Positions 1-8,777 of a DNA stretch of 64,000 nucleotides are shown piece after piece. The stretch spans positions 1 through 64,000 of the forward strand of contig JANOJL010000058.1 in NCBI GenBank assembly GCA_031418715.1. Direction: 5' to 3'. The position numbers were made by a program, and so were the translations under genes. This stretch comes from JANMDU01 sp031418715. GTDB lineage: Bacteria > Pseudomonadota > Gammaproteobacteria > Burkholderiales > Burkholderiaceae_C. Under the pieces are notes generated by a model. It had not been told where the DNA came from. It worked only from the letters and a program-made list of their open reading frames with translations, and searched no databases. Numbering within the stretch: position 1 is the first letter of the stretch; the number at the start of each line of letters is the position of its first letter.

Positions 1-354
1 GATCATCACATCAGCCTCACCCACGCGAATCGCATTCGCTGCCATTGCTACTGCCGACAAACCTGCCGCGCAGAAACGATCGACGGTGATGCCTGCCACG
101 CTCTTTGGAAAGCCTGCGAGCACAGCAGCCACACGCGCCACATTCAAGCCCTGCTGACCTTCTGGAATCGCGCAGCCGGCCACAATGTCTTCAATCGCTG
201 CCGGGTCGAGATTAGGCACTTGCGAAATCGCATTTCGCAGCACAGCAGCCAGCAGATCATCGGGGCGCATGTTGCGCAAAAAACCGCGATGCGATTTGCC
301 AATGGGCGAGCGCGTGGCGGCAACGATATAGGCTTCTTGGATTTGCTTGCTCAT
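1..354 (-). CDS. Acetyl-CoA C-acyltransferase (thiolase), 5' part only
   Basis: Thiolase catalysing the last step of beta-oxidation, the CoA-dependent cleavage of 3-ketoacyl-CoA. Only the first 118 codons lie in the window; the rest runs off the left edge. The N-terminus MSKQIQEAYIVAATRSPIGK and the segment VDRFCAAGLSAVAMAAN, whose Cys95 is the acyl-accepting nucleophile, are typical of the family. The start is an ATG 20 bp downstream of the DUF4442 gene stop, so it is the last visible gene of the minus-strand fatty-acid operon. Substrate chain length cannot be read from the fragment. Confidence 0.9.
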   Translation of the reverse strand, partial: MSKQIQEAYIVAATRSPIGKSHRGFLRNMRPDDLLAAVLRNAISQVPNLDPAAIEDIVAGCAIPEGQQGLNVARVAAVLAGFPKSVAGITVDRFCAAGLSAVAMAANAIRVGEADVMI

Positions 355-374
355 GGTCTTTCCTTGGCCTGTAT

Positions 375-902
375 TCAGGCAGCTTGAGTTTCGGTATTTG
401 GTTTTGCAGGGCGTTGGGCGGGAATCCACGCCCAGACAAATTCACATTCAATCGGCTGGTTGCCCGATTCATCGGTCACCGTGACGGGCACGGTCACTTC
501 GCCTTTGGTGGTGCTTTGGATCAGCTCGCGCTGCGCATCGGTAAGAGTAGCCACAGCACGCATCGCGCCTTGGCCACGCTTCTTGAACTGCACGCGCACA
601 TCTTTCACCACGGGCAGGCAATCGTCACGCACATTCAAGCCCATCACCATGCCGGTCGCCGTTTCAGCGGCCAACATGCTGGCCACTGCATGCACACCTT
701 TGATGTGGTTTTGCACACGGCGCTCATTGGCCACGAAGATCTGCACCTTGTTGGGCGACATTTCTTCATAACGCAATTTGGCTGTGCCTGTGAAAGGCAC
801 AGCGCGGCCGAGCACGAGCGAGCGCACAAAGGTGCGCATGAAAGCGGGCGCTTCGTTGACTCTGGCGAGCTGCCTTTGCAGGCGATTGGACGCTGCGCTC
901 AT
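375..902 (-). CDS. DUF4442 hot-dog-fold protein, probable acyl-CoA thioesterase-like
   Basis: A 175-residue protein resembling the DUF4442 branch of the PaaI-like hot-dog-fold thioesterases, with the helix NHIKGVHAVASMLAAETATG in the position of the catalytic hot-dog helix. It starts with ATG overlapping the FadN-type gene stop by one base (TGATG) and sits between that gene and the thiolase, so it is translationally coupled to beta-oxidation enzymes. A role in hydrolysing or editing acyl-CoA intermediates is inferred from fold and context; no activity is proven by sequence. Confidence 0.75.
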   Translation of the reverse strand: MSAASNRLQRQLARVNEAPAFMRTFVRSLVLGRAVPFTGTAKLRYEEMSPNKVQIFVANERRVQNHIKGVHAVASMLAAETATGMVMGLNVRDDCLPVVKDVRVQFKKRGQGAMRAVATLTDAQRELIQSTTKGEVTVPVTVTDESGNQPIECEFVWAWIPAQRPAKPNTETQAA

Positions 903-3346
903 CAGTTGCGAACAGGTTTGCCAGTAGAGAGCATGCCCATGATGCGCTCTTGCGTTTTGACGTGCGTGAGCAGGCCGCAGAAGGCATCACGCTCAAGCTT
1001 CATCAAATACTCTTCGCTCACCAAAGTGCCGGCATCGACATCACCGCCGCAGACCACATTGGCGATCAGCGTGGCGATGTGGAAATCATGGCCGCTGGCG
1101 AAGCCGCCATCGCGCATGTTGACCAATTGACCCATGATCGTGGCTTTGCCTGAGCGGCCTGCCACAGGGAAGAGGCGCTTGCTCGGTGCGCGATAGCCGG
1201 TGGCAAACATTACTTTGGCTTCTTGGATTGCTACAAACAGCAGCTCATCTTTGTTGGCCACAATCGTGTCGCTCCACAGCAAGAAACCGAGCTTGCGCGA
1301 TTCAATCGCGCTTGTGCCCACTTTCGCTGTAGCCGCGCAGGTGAAACCTTCGGTGAGGAAGGGCAACAAATCTTTGCCAGTGGAGAATGCCGCATTCTCC
1401 GCTGCGCGGCGGGAAATGTAAGCCAAGCCGCCCGCGCCTGGCACGAGGCCCACACCCACTTCCACCAAGCCGATATAGCTTTCCATCGCAGCGACGCGCT
1501 TAGACGAATACACCGCCATCTCGCAGCCGCCACCGAGCGCCAAACCGCGAATCGCGGAGACGACGGGGACGCGTGAGTAGCGAATTTTAAGCATGGTTTT
1601 TTGCAACTCATGCTCCGCTTCATTCACCGCGCTCACGCCCGACATCATGAATGCAGGCAACATGCCTTGTAAATCTGCACCAGCGCTGAAGGGATCGTCG
1701 CCAGACCAGATCACCACGCCTTGGTAATCTTTCTCGGCCATGTCCACAGCCATGCTCAGGCCTTCGGCCACGCCCATGCTGATGGCGTGCATCTTGGTCT
1801 TAAGGCTGGCGATGATCACGCCACCGGAGGGGCCGTCTTCATTTTCATCGAGTGTCCACAAGCGGATATCGTCGTTTTCGTGCAGAGTTTTGCCCGCAAC
1901 GGCGAAGTTCGCATGACCCACGCCTTGTGCGTGACCGCTCACGGTTTCAGGGAAATGCTGACGCGAGTAAACGGGCAACTGGCGCTTGGCCTCAAACTTC
2001 TTCGTAGCCGGATTCCACGAACCTTCGGCTTGATGAACGCCGCCTTGATCAGCCACCGCGCCCTTGAACACCCACTCAGGCAGCGGTGCTTTGCACAGTG
2101 CTTTGCCAGCATCGATGTCTTCTTGCACCATTTTGGCCACTGCGAGCCAGCCGGCTTCTTGCCACAGCTCAAACGGGCCTTGACTCATACCAAAGCCCCA
2201 GCGCATCGCCAAATCTAAATCGCGCGCCGTCTCGGCCACTTCTTGCAAATGAATCGCGGCGTAGTGGAAGCTATCCCGCAAAATCGCCCAGAGGAATTGC
2301 CCTTGCGCGCCTTCTGCGTTGCGCAAAAGCTTCAAGCGCTCGGCAGCTGGCTTTTTCAGCATGCGGCCATACACTTCATCAGCCTTCTGGCCGCCGGGCA
2401 CGTAATCGCCTTTTCCTTCAGCAGCCGTCGCATCAAAACGCAAAATATCGCGGCCTACTTTTTTGAAGAAACCTGCCTTAGCTTTTTGCCCCAAAGCGCC
2501 TGCATCCATGAGCTGCTTCAAAACGGCCGGCGTTCCGAAATTGCCGTAAAACGGATCACGCTTTTCATCGAGGTTGTCTTGCAGCGTCTTGATGACGTGA
2601 AACATCACATCTAGGCCGACCACATCCGCTGTGCGGAAAGTGCCCGAGCTGGCGCGGCCGAGTTTCTTGCCAGTGAGATCGTCCACCACGTCATAGGTGA
2701 GGCCAAAATTCTCCACCTGTTTCATCACGCCCAACATGCCAGCAATACCGATGCGGTTGGCGATGAAGTTCGGCGTGTCTTTCGCGCGCACCACGCCTTT
2801 GCCGAGCACGCTCGTCACAAAGGCTTCAAGCTGATCGAGCACCACGGGCTGCGTTGTGGGTGTGTTGATCAGCTCCACCAAATACATGTAGCGCGGTGGG
2901 TTGAAGAAATGGATGCCGCAAAAGCGCGGCTTGATGCTGTCGGGCAAACCTTCGGAGAGCTTGGTTATGCTCAGGCCCGATGTGTTGGAAGCCACAATTG
3001 CGCCTTCGCTCACGAAGGGTGCAATCTTTTTGTACAGATCCAGTTTCCAATCCATGCGTTCGGCAATCGCCTCGATGATGAGGTCACAGCCGCGCAACAC
3101 TTCAAGGTGCTCTTCGTAATTGGCTTGTTCGATCAGCGCTGCGTCTTCGGGTACGCCCAGAGGTGAAGGCTTGAGCTTTTTCAAGCCATCAACTGCTTTA
3201 CTGACAATGCCATTCTTTGGCCCCTCTTTGGCAGGCAGATCAAACAGAACAACAGGCACTTTGAGGTTCACCAAATGCGCAGCAATTTGCGCACCCATGA
3301 CACCTGCGCCGAGCACGGCGACTTTGGAAACATTGAAACGGGACAT
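902..3346 (-). CDS. FadN-type 3-hydroxyacyl-CoA dehydrogenase/enoyl-CoA hydratase
   Basis: Bifunctional beta-oxidation enzyme of 814 residues hydrating enoyl-CoA and oxidising 3-hydroxyacyl-CoA with NAD. The domain order is dehydrogenase first (Rossmann motif GAGVMG at residues 13-18, then the C-terminal dehydrogenase domain) and hydratase last (oxyanion segments around SGDDPFSAGADLQGM and ALGGGCEMA). That is the order of Bacillus FadN, opposite to Escherichia coli FadB. Together with the neighbouring acyl-CoA dehydrogenase and thiolase it forms a fadNAE-like set. The ATG start is followed directly by the conserved nucleotide-binding strand. Confidence 0.92.
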   Translation of the reverse strand: MSRFNVSKVAVLGAGVMGAQIAAHLVNLKVPVVLFDLPAKEGPKNGIVSKAVDGLKKLKPSPLGVPEDAALIEQANYEEHLEVLRGCDLIIEAIAERMDWKLDLYKKIAPFVSEGAIVASNTSGLSITKLSEGLPDSIKPRFCGIHFFNPPRYMYLVELINTPTTQPVVLDQLEAFVTSVLGKGVVRAKDTPNFIANRIGIAGMLGVMKQVENFGLTYDVVDDLTGKKLGRASSGTFRTADVVGLDVMFHVIKTLQDNLDEKRDPFYGNFGTPAVLKQLMDAGALGQKAKAGFFKKVGRDILRFDATAAEGKGDYVPGGQKADEVYGRMLKKPAAERLKLLRNAEGAQGQFLWAILRDSFHYAAIHLQEVAETARDLDLAMRWGFGMSQGPFELWQEAGWLAVAKMVQEDIDAGKALCKAPLPEWVFKGAVADQGGVHQAEGSWNPATKKFEAKRQLPVYSRQHFPETVSGHAQGVGHANFAVAGKTLHENDDIRLWTLDENEDGPSGGVIIASLKTKMHAISMGVAEGLSMAVDMAEKDYQGVVIWSGDDPFSAGADLQGMLPAFMMSGVSAVNEAEHELQKTMLKIRYSRVPVVSAIRGLALGGGCEMAVYSSKRVAAMESYIGLVEVGVGLVPGAGGLAYISRRAAENAAFSTGKDLLPFLTEGFTCAATAKVGTSAIESRKLGFLLWSDTIVANKDELLFVAIQEAKVMFATGYRAPSKRLFPVAGRSGKATIMGQLVNMRDGGFASGHDFHIATLIANVVCGGDVDAGTLVSEEYLMKLERDAFCGLLTHVKTQERIMGMLSTGKPVRN

Positions 3347-3374
3347 TCGTGACTTTCTTATTCAGGCAAGTGGC

Positions 3375-3812
3375 TTACTGCACACGCACCCATGTTTGCG
3401 TGCGGCCAAATGGGCCAATGCTGCCGCGCACGGCCAGCTTCTTGCCGCCGTCTTCTGGCGTGAGCTTGAGCGTGTATTCCTTGCCGTTTTCAGGATCTAG
3501 AATCTTGCCGCCTGCCCAAACGTCAGCGCCATCTTCTTTTTTGCCACCACGGATGATCTCTAATCCGAGCATCGGCAGGCCTTTACGCGCATCTTTGCAC
3601 TCTTCGCACACCGCATCAGGCTTGGCATCTTTGCGCAAAATCTTACTGACTTTGCCACTCAAAGCGCCGCCGTTCTCGATGATGGTGATCTCTGACTTGA
3701 CCTCTTTGGTCTTGTCATCAATCGTGTGCCACTTGCCCACGGGCGTGTTCTGCGCCATGGCAGCGCCCGTAGCAGCGATAAAAACAAAACCTGCAAAAAA
3801 ACGATTCAGCAT
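3375..3812 (-). CDS. DUF2147 family secreted protein
   Basis: A 145-residue protein with an N-terminal signal peptide (MLNRFFAGFVFIAATGAAMA) followed by a small beta-rich domain of the DUF2147 type: GKWHTIDD near the start, the pair CEECKD, and GGKILDPENGKEY before the final strands. I chose the ATG at 3812 because GGAG lies 6 bp upstream; a TTG four codons earlier would swallow that ribosome-binding site. Probably periplasmic. It lies between acyl-CoA dehydrogenase and FadN-type genes in the same operon direction. Function is not known; involvement in lipid metabolism is only suggested by location. Confidence 0.8.
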   Translation of the reverse strand: MLNRFFAGFVFIAATGAAMAQNTPVGKWHTIDDKTKEVKSEITIIENGGALSGKVSKILRKDAKPDAVCEECKDARKGLPMLGLEIIRGGKKEDGADVWAGGKILDPENGKEYTLKLTPEDGGKKLAVRGSIGPFGRTQTWVRVQ

Positions 3813-3851
3813 AGTGATCTCCAAAAGAGGATGGGTTGAAAACCTAACACT

Positions 3852-5648
3852 TTAGGCAAATACAGCCTCAGTGTCGAGCAGGGATTTCGAGCCTGCACGC
3901 ACAGTTTTGAGCAGCGTGGCCGTCTCCGGGAAGAGGCGAGCAAAGTAAAAGCGTGCGGTTTGCAGCTTGGCTTGGTAGAAGGGATCGGTATTGCCCGCTG
4001 CAATCTCTTTCAACGCCACTTGCGCCATGCGTGCCCAGAAATAGCCAAACACCAAGTGACCGCAAATGCGCAAATAATCCACTGCAGCAGCGCCCACTTC
4101 ATCCGCATTTTGGAAGCCTTTGAAGCCCAACTCTTGCGTAAGCTTGGTGATTTGCTCGCCGAGAATGGCAATTGGCGTGATGAATTCGCCCATCTTCTCG
4201 TTGACACCTTCCTCGGCGACGAGTTTGCCCACGAGTTTTCCGAATTTGGTCAAAGTTGCACCATTATTTCCGAGCACTTTACGGCCGAGCAAGTCAAGCG
4301 ACTGGATCGTATTCGTGCCTTCGTAGATCATGTTGATGCGGTTGTCGCGCACATATTGCTCCATGCCCCATTCTTTGATGAAGCCGTGGCCGCCGAAGAC
4401 TTGCATGCAAGCGTTGGTGGCAATATGGCCGTTGTCGGTGATGAAGGCTTTCACAATCGGTGTGAGCAAGGACAGCATTTCGCCGCTGTCTTTACGCACT
4501 TTTTCATCTGGATGATTATGCTCTTTATCGAGCAAAACGGCGCAATAAATCGCCAGAGCGCGGCCGCCTTCAGCGTAGGCCTTGGCAGTCAGCAGCATCT
4601 TGCGCACATCGGGGTGCACGATGATCGGATCCGCTGGCTTGTCGGGCGCTTTCGGGCCCGAGAGGCTGCGCATTTGAATGCGATCTTTGGCATAGGCTAC
4701 CGCGTTCTGATACGCCACTTCGGTCAGGCCGAGTGATTGATTGCCCACGCCCAACCGCGCAGCATTCATCATCACAAACATGCCGTTCATACCCTTGTTT
4801 GGCAAACCCACCATCGTGCCAATCGCGCCATCGAGCACCATTTGGCAAGTTGAGTTGCCGTGGATACCCATTTTGTGCTCCAAGCCACCGCAGTAAATGC
4901 CGTTTCGCTCACCTACGCTACCGTCTTTGTTGACATGAAATTTCGGCACGATGAACAAGCTTACGCCTTTGATACCCGGAGGCGCATCGGTCAAGCGTGC
5001 GAGCACGAGGTGAACAATGTTGCCCGCCATGTCATGCTCACCCGCGCTGATGAAGATTTTGTTGCCAGTGATTTTGTACCTGCCATCTGGCAGGGCTTCG
5101 GCTTTGGTGCGCATCAAGCCCAGATCGGTGCCGCAATGGGGTTCGGTCAAGCACATCGTGCCCGTCCATTCGCCACTGGTCATTTTGTGCAGATAGGTTT
5201 GCTTTTGCTCTTCGGTGCCATGCTCATGCAAGGCAGCGTGTGCGCCATGCGTGAGCCCAGGGTACATCGTCCAAGCTTGGTTGGCGCTGTTGAGCATTTC
5301 ATAGAAGCACTGGTTCACCACGAATGGTAAGCCTTGGCCGCCAAATTCTGGATCACATGACAGCGCTGGCCAGCCGCCTTCAACGTATTTGGCGTAAGCA
5401 TCTTTGAAGCCCTTGGGTGTAGTCACCTCGTGGGTATCGCGATCCAGCTTACAGCCCTCTTGGTCACCGCTGATGTTGAGCGGAAATGCGACTTCACTGG
5501 CGAACTTGCCGCCCTCTTCAAGCACCGCATTGATGGTATCCACATCCAGATCAGCGTACTTCGGGATGGCTTTAAAGTCGTCCTGCACGTGGAGCATTTC
5601 GTTCATCACGAATTGCATGTCGCGCAATGGGGGGGTATAGGTTGGCAT
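3852..5648 (-). CDS. Acyl-CoA dehydrogenase, FadE/DmdC-type long form
   Basis: FAD-dependent acyl-CoA dehydrogenase of 598 residues, the first oxidation step of beta-oxidation. It belongs to the long class (about 590 residues) with an extra N-terminal domain and an extra C-terminal helical domain, as in Bacillus FadE and DmdC. Visible hallmarks are the FAD/substrate segment CLTEPHCGTDLG (166-177), the HGFIKEWGMEQYVRD segment and IYEGTNTIQ, where Glu443 occupies the usual catalytic-base position. The start MPTYTPPLRD fits family N-termini. First enzyme gene downstream of the TetR gene, 49 bp apart. Confidence 0.92.
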   Translation of the reverse strand: MPTYTPPLRDMQFVMNEMLHVQDDFKAIPKYADLDVDTINAVLEEGGKFASEVAFPLNISGDQEGCKLDRDTHEVTTPKGFKDAYAKYVEGGWPALSCDPEFGGQGLPFVVNQCFYEMLNSANQAWTMYPGLTHGAHAALHEHGTEEQKQTYLHKMTSGEWTGTMCLTEPHCGTDLGLMRTKAEALPDGRYKITGNKIFISAGEHDMAGNIVHLVLARLTDAPPGIKGVSLFIVPKFHVNKDGSVGERNGIYCGGLEHKMGIHGNSTCQMVLDGAIGTMVGLPNKGMNGMFVMMNAARLGVGNQSLGLTEVAYQNAVAYAKDRIQMRSLSGPKAPDKPADPIIVHPDVRKMLLTAKAYAEGGRALAIYCAVLLDKEHNHPDEKVRKDSGEMLSLLTPIVKAFITDNGHIATNACMQVFGGHGFIKEWGMEQYVRDNRINMIYEGTNTIQSLDLLGRKVLGNNGATLTKFGKLVGKLVAEEGVNEKMGEFITPIAILGEQITKLTQELGFKGFQNADEVGAAAVDYLRICGHLVFGYFWARMAQVALKEIAAGNTDPFYQAKLQTARFYFARLFPETATLLKTVRAGSKSLLDTEAVFA

Positions 5649-5697
5649 GGTGCGATATCCTTAAATTGAAGAAGAGATGAAATGATCTGTTGACTGT

Positions 5698-6381
5698 TTA
5701 CTTAACAGCGCTTAGCGCTGGTTTCTTTGCGGGTTTGTCTCGATTTTTTTCAGCAATCTGGGCACCATAACGCTGCAGCACGCTGTCAAAGCCTTTGATG
5801 GCGCGCTCGATCGAGCCAGGGGATTTGAGAAAGCGTGCTTCGTAATGCAAGGCCAAGATGAGGCCATGAATTTCAAACAGGATTTGCTCTGGATCGGCTT
5901 GCTCGTCCAACTGATCCAACTCCTGCGCTTGGCGTACCGCACGATCCATCGCACTCAGCCACGTGTTGACCGAAGAGGCGAGTGCATCACGTACAGGGCC
6001 GGTACGATCATCAAACTCAACGGCACCGCTGATGTAGATGCAACCGGAATCGATCTCGACAGAGGTGCGCTTCATCCAGTTGGCAAAAAGCGCTTGCAGG
6101 CGCGGCAAGCCCCGCTTGGCTTCAAGTGCTGGAAAAAACACTTCCTGCTCAAACCGGGCGTGATATTCACGAACCACAGAGATCTGCAACTCCTCGCGCG
6201 AGCCAAAATGGGCAAACACGCCCGATTTGCTCATTCCAGTAACCTCGGCCAGCGCACCAATCGACAGGCCCTCCAAACCAATTTGTGTGGCTAAGCCTAA
6301 GGCAGCATCAATGATGATGGCCTTGGTCTTTTCACCCTTGTGCTGGCTCTTGGAGGCAGAAAGCGGCTTCGCAGTGGACAT
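5698..6381 (-). CDS. TetR/AcrR family transcriptional regulator
   Basis: A 227-residue one-component repressor. The N-terminal TetR DNA-binding domain occupies roughly residues 20-70, with the helix-turn-helix in LSIGALAEVTGMSKSGVFAH; the rest is a helical ligand-binding domain ending in a Lys/Pro-rich tail. It is the first gene of the minus-strand beta-oxidation cluster, so control of these genes by acyl-CoA, as for FadR/PsrA-type TetR proteins, is a reasonable inference. An imperfect inverted repeat upstream at 6409-6422 may be its autoregulatory operator. Confidence 0.88.
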   Translation of the reverse strand: MSTAKPLSASKSQHKGEKTKAIIIDAALGLATQIGLEGLSIGALAEVTGMSKSGVFAHFGSREELQISVVREYHARFEQEVFFPALEAKRGLPRLQALFANWMKRTSVEIDSGCIYISGAVEFDDRTGPVRDALASSVNTWLSAMDRAVRQAQELDQLDEQADPEQILFEIHGLILALHYEARFLKSPGSIERAIKGFDSVLQRYGAQIAEKNRDKPAKKPALSAVK

Positions 6382-6408
6382 GATTTGCGGTATGGTCAGG
6401 AATTAAAA

Positions 6409-6422
6409 ACGAACGATCGTAC
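6409..6422. promoter_or_regulatory. Possible TetR operator
   Basis: The sequence ACGAACGATCGTAC is an imperfect inverted repeat centred on CGATCG, 28 bp upstream of the TetR start codon. Its size and position are usual for a TetR autoregulatory site. No second copy was seen before the acyl-CoA dehydrogenase gene, so control of the operon would have to act through this upstream region. Confidence 0.35.
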
Positions 6423-6519
6423 TATTTTGCAGCAATTTCCGATATTCAGCACATTAAATGGCCGTTTAGAGGCAGAAGACTAGGTCTCCTAGATAGAAAC
6501 CCTAGGCGTCACATCTTCG

Positions 6520-7344
6520 TCAAAAATCATAGGTCACGCTGATCGGCGCGTGGTCTGAAAACTTCTCGGTTTTGTAAATATCTGCTTCGCGCGCAGCTGC
6601 TGCGATGGCGGGTGTAGCGAGCTGATAGTCCAGCCGCCAGCCTACATTCTTGGCATAGGCTTGCCCCCGCTGGCTCCACCAGGTGTAGCAATCGTCGGTC
6701 GTTTCGGGATGAAGTTGTCGGTACACATCGATCAAGCCACCGCCTGCTTTGCCAGAATCGAGCAACTTCGTCATCCAAGCGCGCTCCTCGGGCAGAAAAC
6801 CGCTGTTTTTCTGGTTGGACTTCCAGTTTTTCAGGTCTTTCTCGGTATGCGCAATGTTGATGTCGCCGCAAAGCACAAAATCACGAGTTTTCCGCAGCGC
6901 CACCAGATGCGGGAACATCACCTCAAGAAACCGAAATTTAGCCTCTTGCCGCTCTGGGCCCGATGAGCCACTGGGAAAGTAGCTGCTGATCACTGAAAAC
7001 TTTCGCAATGGTGTGTCGAAGCGCAGCTCAACATACCGGCCTTCGGCATTGAATTCGCCTTCGCCCACTGCAGTCGTGTGATCAAAGCCGATGATCACGT
7101 CGCTGGGCGCATGTTTTGTGTAAACGCCCACGCCGCTATAGCCCTTTTTCTCCGCAAATTGAAAATGACTGCTCATTCCCCCGAGCCGCGCCAAATCGCC
7201 CAGATCAGCGGCCTGCGCCTTGACTTCCTGCACACACATACAATCAGGTGCAGTTTTCTCTATCCAGCTCGCTACGCCTTTGGTGGCTGCCGAGCGAATA
7301 CCGTTGAAATTCAGGCTGGTGATGCGAAACAAGTTTTTTTTCAT
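6520..7344 (-). CDS. xth: Exodeoxyribonuclease III (AP endonuclease)
   Basis: Mg-dependent 3'-5' exonuclease and abasic-site endonuclease of base excision repair, 274 residues, a normal length for the ExoA/XthA family. Motifs: SLNFNGIRSAATKG, CVQEVKAQ with the metal-binding Glu, LCGDINIAHTEKDLKNW, and the terminal SDHAPISVTYDF containing the catalytic Asp-His pair. The ATG start gives the conserved beginning MKKNLFRITSLNFNG. It is divergent from pyrE, with only 24 bp between start codons. Confidence 0.95.
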   Translation of the reverse strand: MKKNLFRITSLNFNGIRSAATKGVASWIEKTAPDCMCVQEVKAQAADLGDLARLGGMSSHFQFAEKKGYSGVGVYTKHAPSDVIIGFDHTTAVGEGEFNAEGRYVELRFDTPLRKFSVISSYFPSGSSGPERQEAKFRFLEVMFPHLVALRKTRDFVLCGDINIAHTEKDLKNWKSNQKNSGFLPEERAWMTKLLDSGKAGGGLIDVYRQLHPETTDDCYTWWSQRGQAYAKNVGWRLDYQLATPAIAAAAREADIYKTEKFSDHAPISVTYDF

Positions 7345-7368
7345 AGGGCTCGCGCCGTAAGTGTAATG

Positions 7369-8055
7369 ATGAGCAAAGATAAGCTAGCTGTTGATTTTGT
7401 GCGATTTTCCGTCGAATCGGGCGTTTTACGTTTTGGCGAGTTCAAAACCAAAGCCGGGCGTTTGAGTCCGTATTTCTTCAACGCAGGTTTGTTTGACGAC
7501 GGCGGCAAGCTGCTCAAGTTGGCTGGTTTTTACGCGCACAGTATCTTGAACAGCGGTATTCAATTTGACATGCTGTTTGGCCCTGCTTACAAAGGCATTC
7601 CGCTGGTGGCAGCTGTCAGCATGGAGCTGGCACGTTTGGGGCATACCTATCCTTTTGCCTACAACCGCAAAGAAGCCAAAGACCATGGCGAGGGCGGCAG
7701 TCTGGTCGGTGCACCCGTGCGCGGGCGCGTGATGATCATTGACGACGTGATGAGTGCTGGCACAGCCGCACGGGAGTCGATTGCCATCATTGAGCAAGCT
7801 GGCGCTGTCGCTTGCGCAGTAGCCATTGCGCTAGATCGGCAAGAAAAAGCTACCGAAGCCACGCCCGAGGGTATGCGCGATGTCAACCACAGTGCGGTGC
7901 AATACGTCAGGGATGTACTGGGCTTAGAGGTTTGCGCCATTGCGGAACTTGCGACTTTGCTCCAGTATCTTGAAGAAGATACGGCTTTGGATGCTGGTGC
8001 GCAAGCCAGCAAACAAGCCGTTCTGGCCTATCGACAACGTTATGGTGTGTCTTGA
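7369..8055 (+). CDS. pyrE: Orotate phosphoribosyltransferase
   Basis: Converts orotate and PRPP to orotidine monophosphate in pyrimidine synthesis. The 228-residue protein has the type I phosphoribosyltransferase fold with the PRPP-binding loop VMIIDDVMSAGTA and the flexible-loop segment YNRKEAKDHGEGG. Two ATG codons are adjacent (7366 and 7369); I chose the second, which has better spacing from the weak upstream AAG. The frame is open further upstream but overlaps the exonuclease gene there and lacks family similarity. Confidence 0.95.
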   Translation: MSKDKLAVDFVRFSVESGVLRFGEFKTKAGRLSPYFFNAGLFDDGGKLLKLAGFYAHSILNSGIQFDMLFGPAYKGIPLVAAVSMELARLGHTYPFAYNRKEAKDHGEGGSLVGAPVRGRVMIIDDVMSAGTAARESIAIIEQAGAVACAVAIALDRQEKATEATPEGMRDVNHSAVQYVRDVLGLEVCAIAELATLLQYLEEDTALDAGAQASKQAVLAYRQRYGVS

Positions 8056-8093
8056 GCAATCAGCGCAAAATACACCGCAGAAGGAATTTCGGG

Positions 8094-8777
8094 ATGAACA
8101 GTGTCAAAAACAGTCGATGCGTGATGGTCAGCTTGCTGATTGGCATGACTGCACCTGCGGCTTTTTCACAAATTTACACCTGCACTGACGCCACCGGCCG
8201 CAAACTCACCTCTGACCGTCCAATTGCCGAATGTTTGAGCAAAGACCAAAAAGAGCTCAATCCGAGTGGCACGGTCAAACGCGTAGTCAAGCCCGTGATG
8301 ACAGCGGATGAACAGCGCGTTGCTGATCAAAAAGCCAAAGAAGAGATGGAAGACAAGGCGCGTCAGGAGGAAGAGCGGCGCAAAAACCGCGCACTCCTTT
8401 CGCGCTACCCCAACAAAGCCACGCATGACAAAGAGCGCTCTGAAGCGCTGGCGCAGGTCGATGAAGTCATCAAGGCCGCGCAAAAACGGATTGGCGAACT
8501 GGCCGAACAGCGCAAAAAGATCAATGAAGAGTTGGAGTTTTACAAAAAAGATCCGAGTAAACTGCCACCCTCACTGAGACGCCAGCTTGAAGACAACGAG
8601 CGCAGTGTGGTGGTTCAGAGACGCTTCATTGGCGATCAGGACGACGAAAAACGCCGTGCCAACGCACGCTTTGACGAAGAGTTAGATCGCCTGCGCAAGC
8701 TCTGGGCGCAGATGTCTGCGCCCGGCTCCGGAACAACAGCCACTGCTGCGCCAAGCGCAGCGCCTATTAAAAAATAA
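8094..8777 (+). CDS. DUF4124 domain secreted coiled-coil protein
   Basis: A 227-residue protein with a signal peptide (about residues 1-25, ending AAFSQ), a short DUF4124 domain (IYTCTDATGRKLTSDRP) and a long charged, probably coiled-coil region rich in Glu, Lys and Arg, then an Ala/Pro-rich tail. The ATG at 8094 has AAGGA 8 bp upstream and gives a clean signal peptide; the TTG at 8052 would overlap pyrE. Probably periplasmic. It ends one base before the convergent metH-type gene. Function unknown. Confidence 0.8.
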   Translation: MNSVKNSRCVMVSLLIGMTAPAAFSQIYTCTDATGRKLTSDRPIAECLSKDQKELNPSGTVKRVVKPVMTADEQRVADQKAKEEMEDKARQEEERRKNRALLSRYPNKATHDKERSEALAQVDEVIKAAQKRIGELAEQRKKINEELEFYKKDPSKLPPSLRRQLEDNERSVVVQRRFIGDQDDEKRRANARFDEELDRLRKLWAQMSAPGSGTTATAAPSAAPIKK

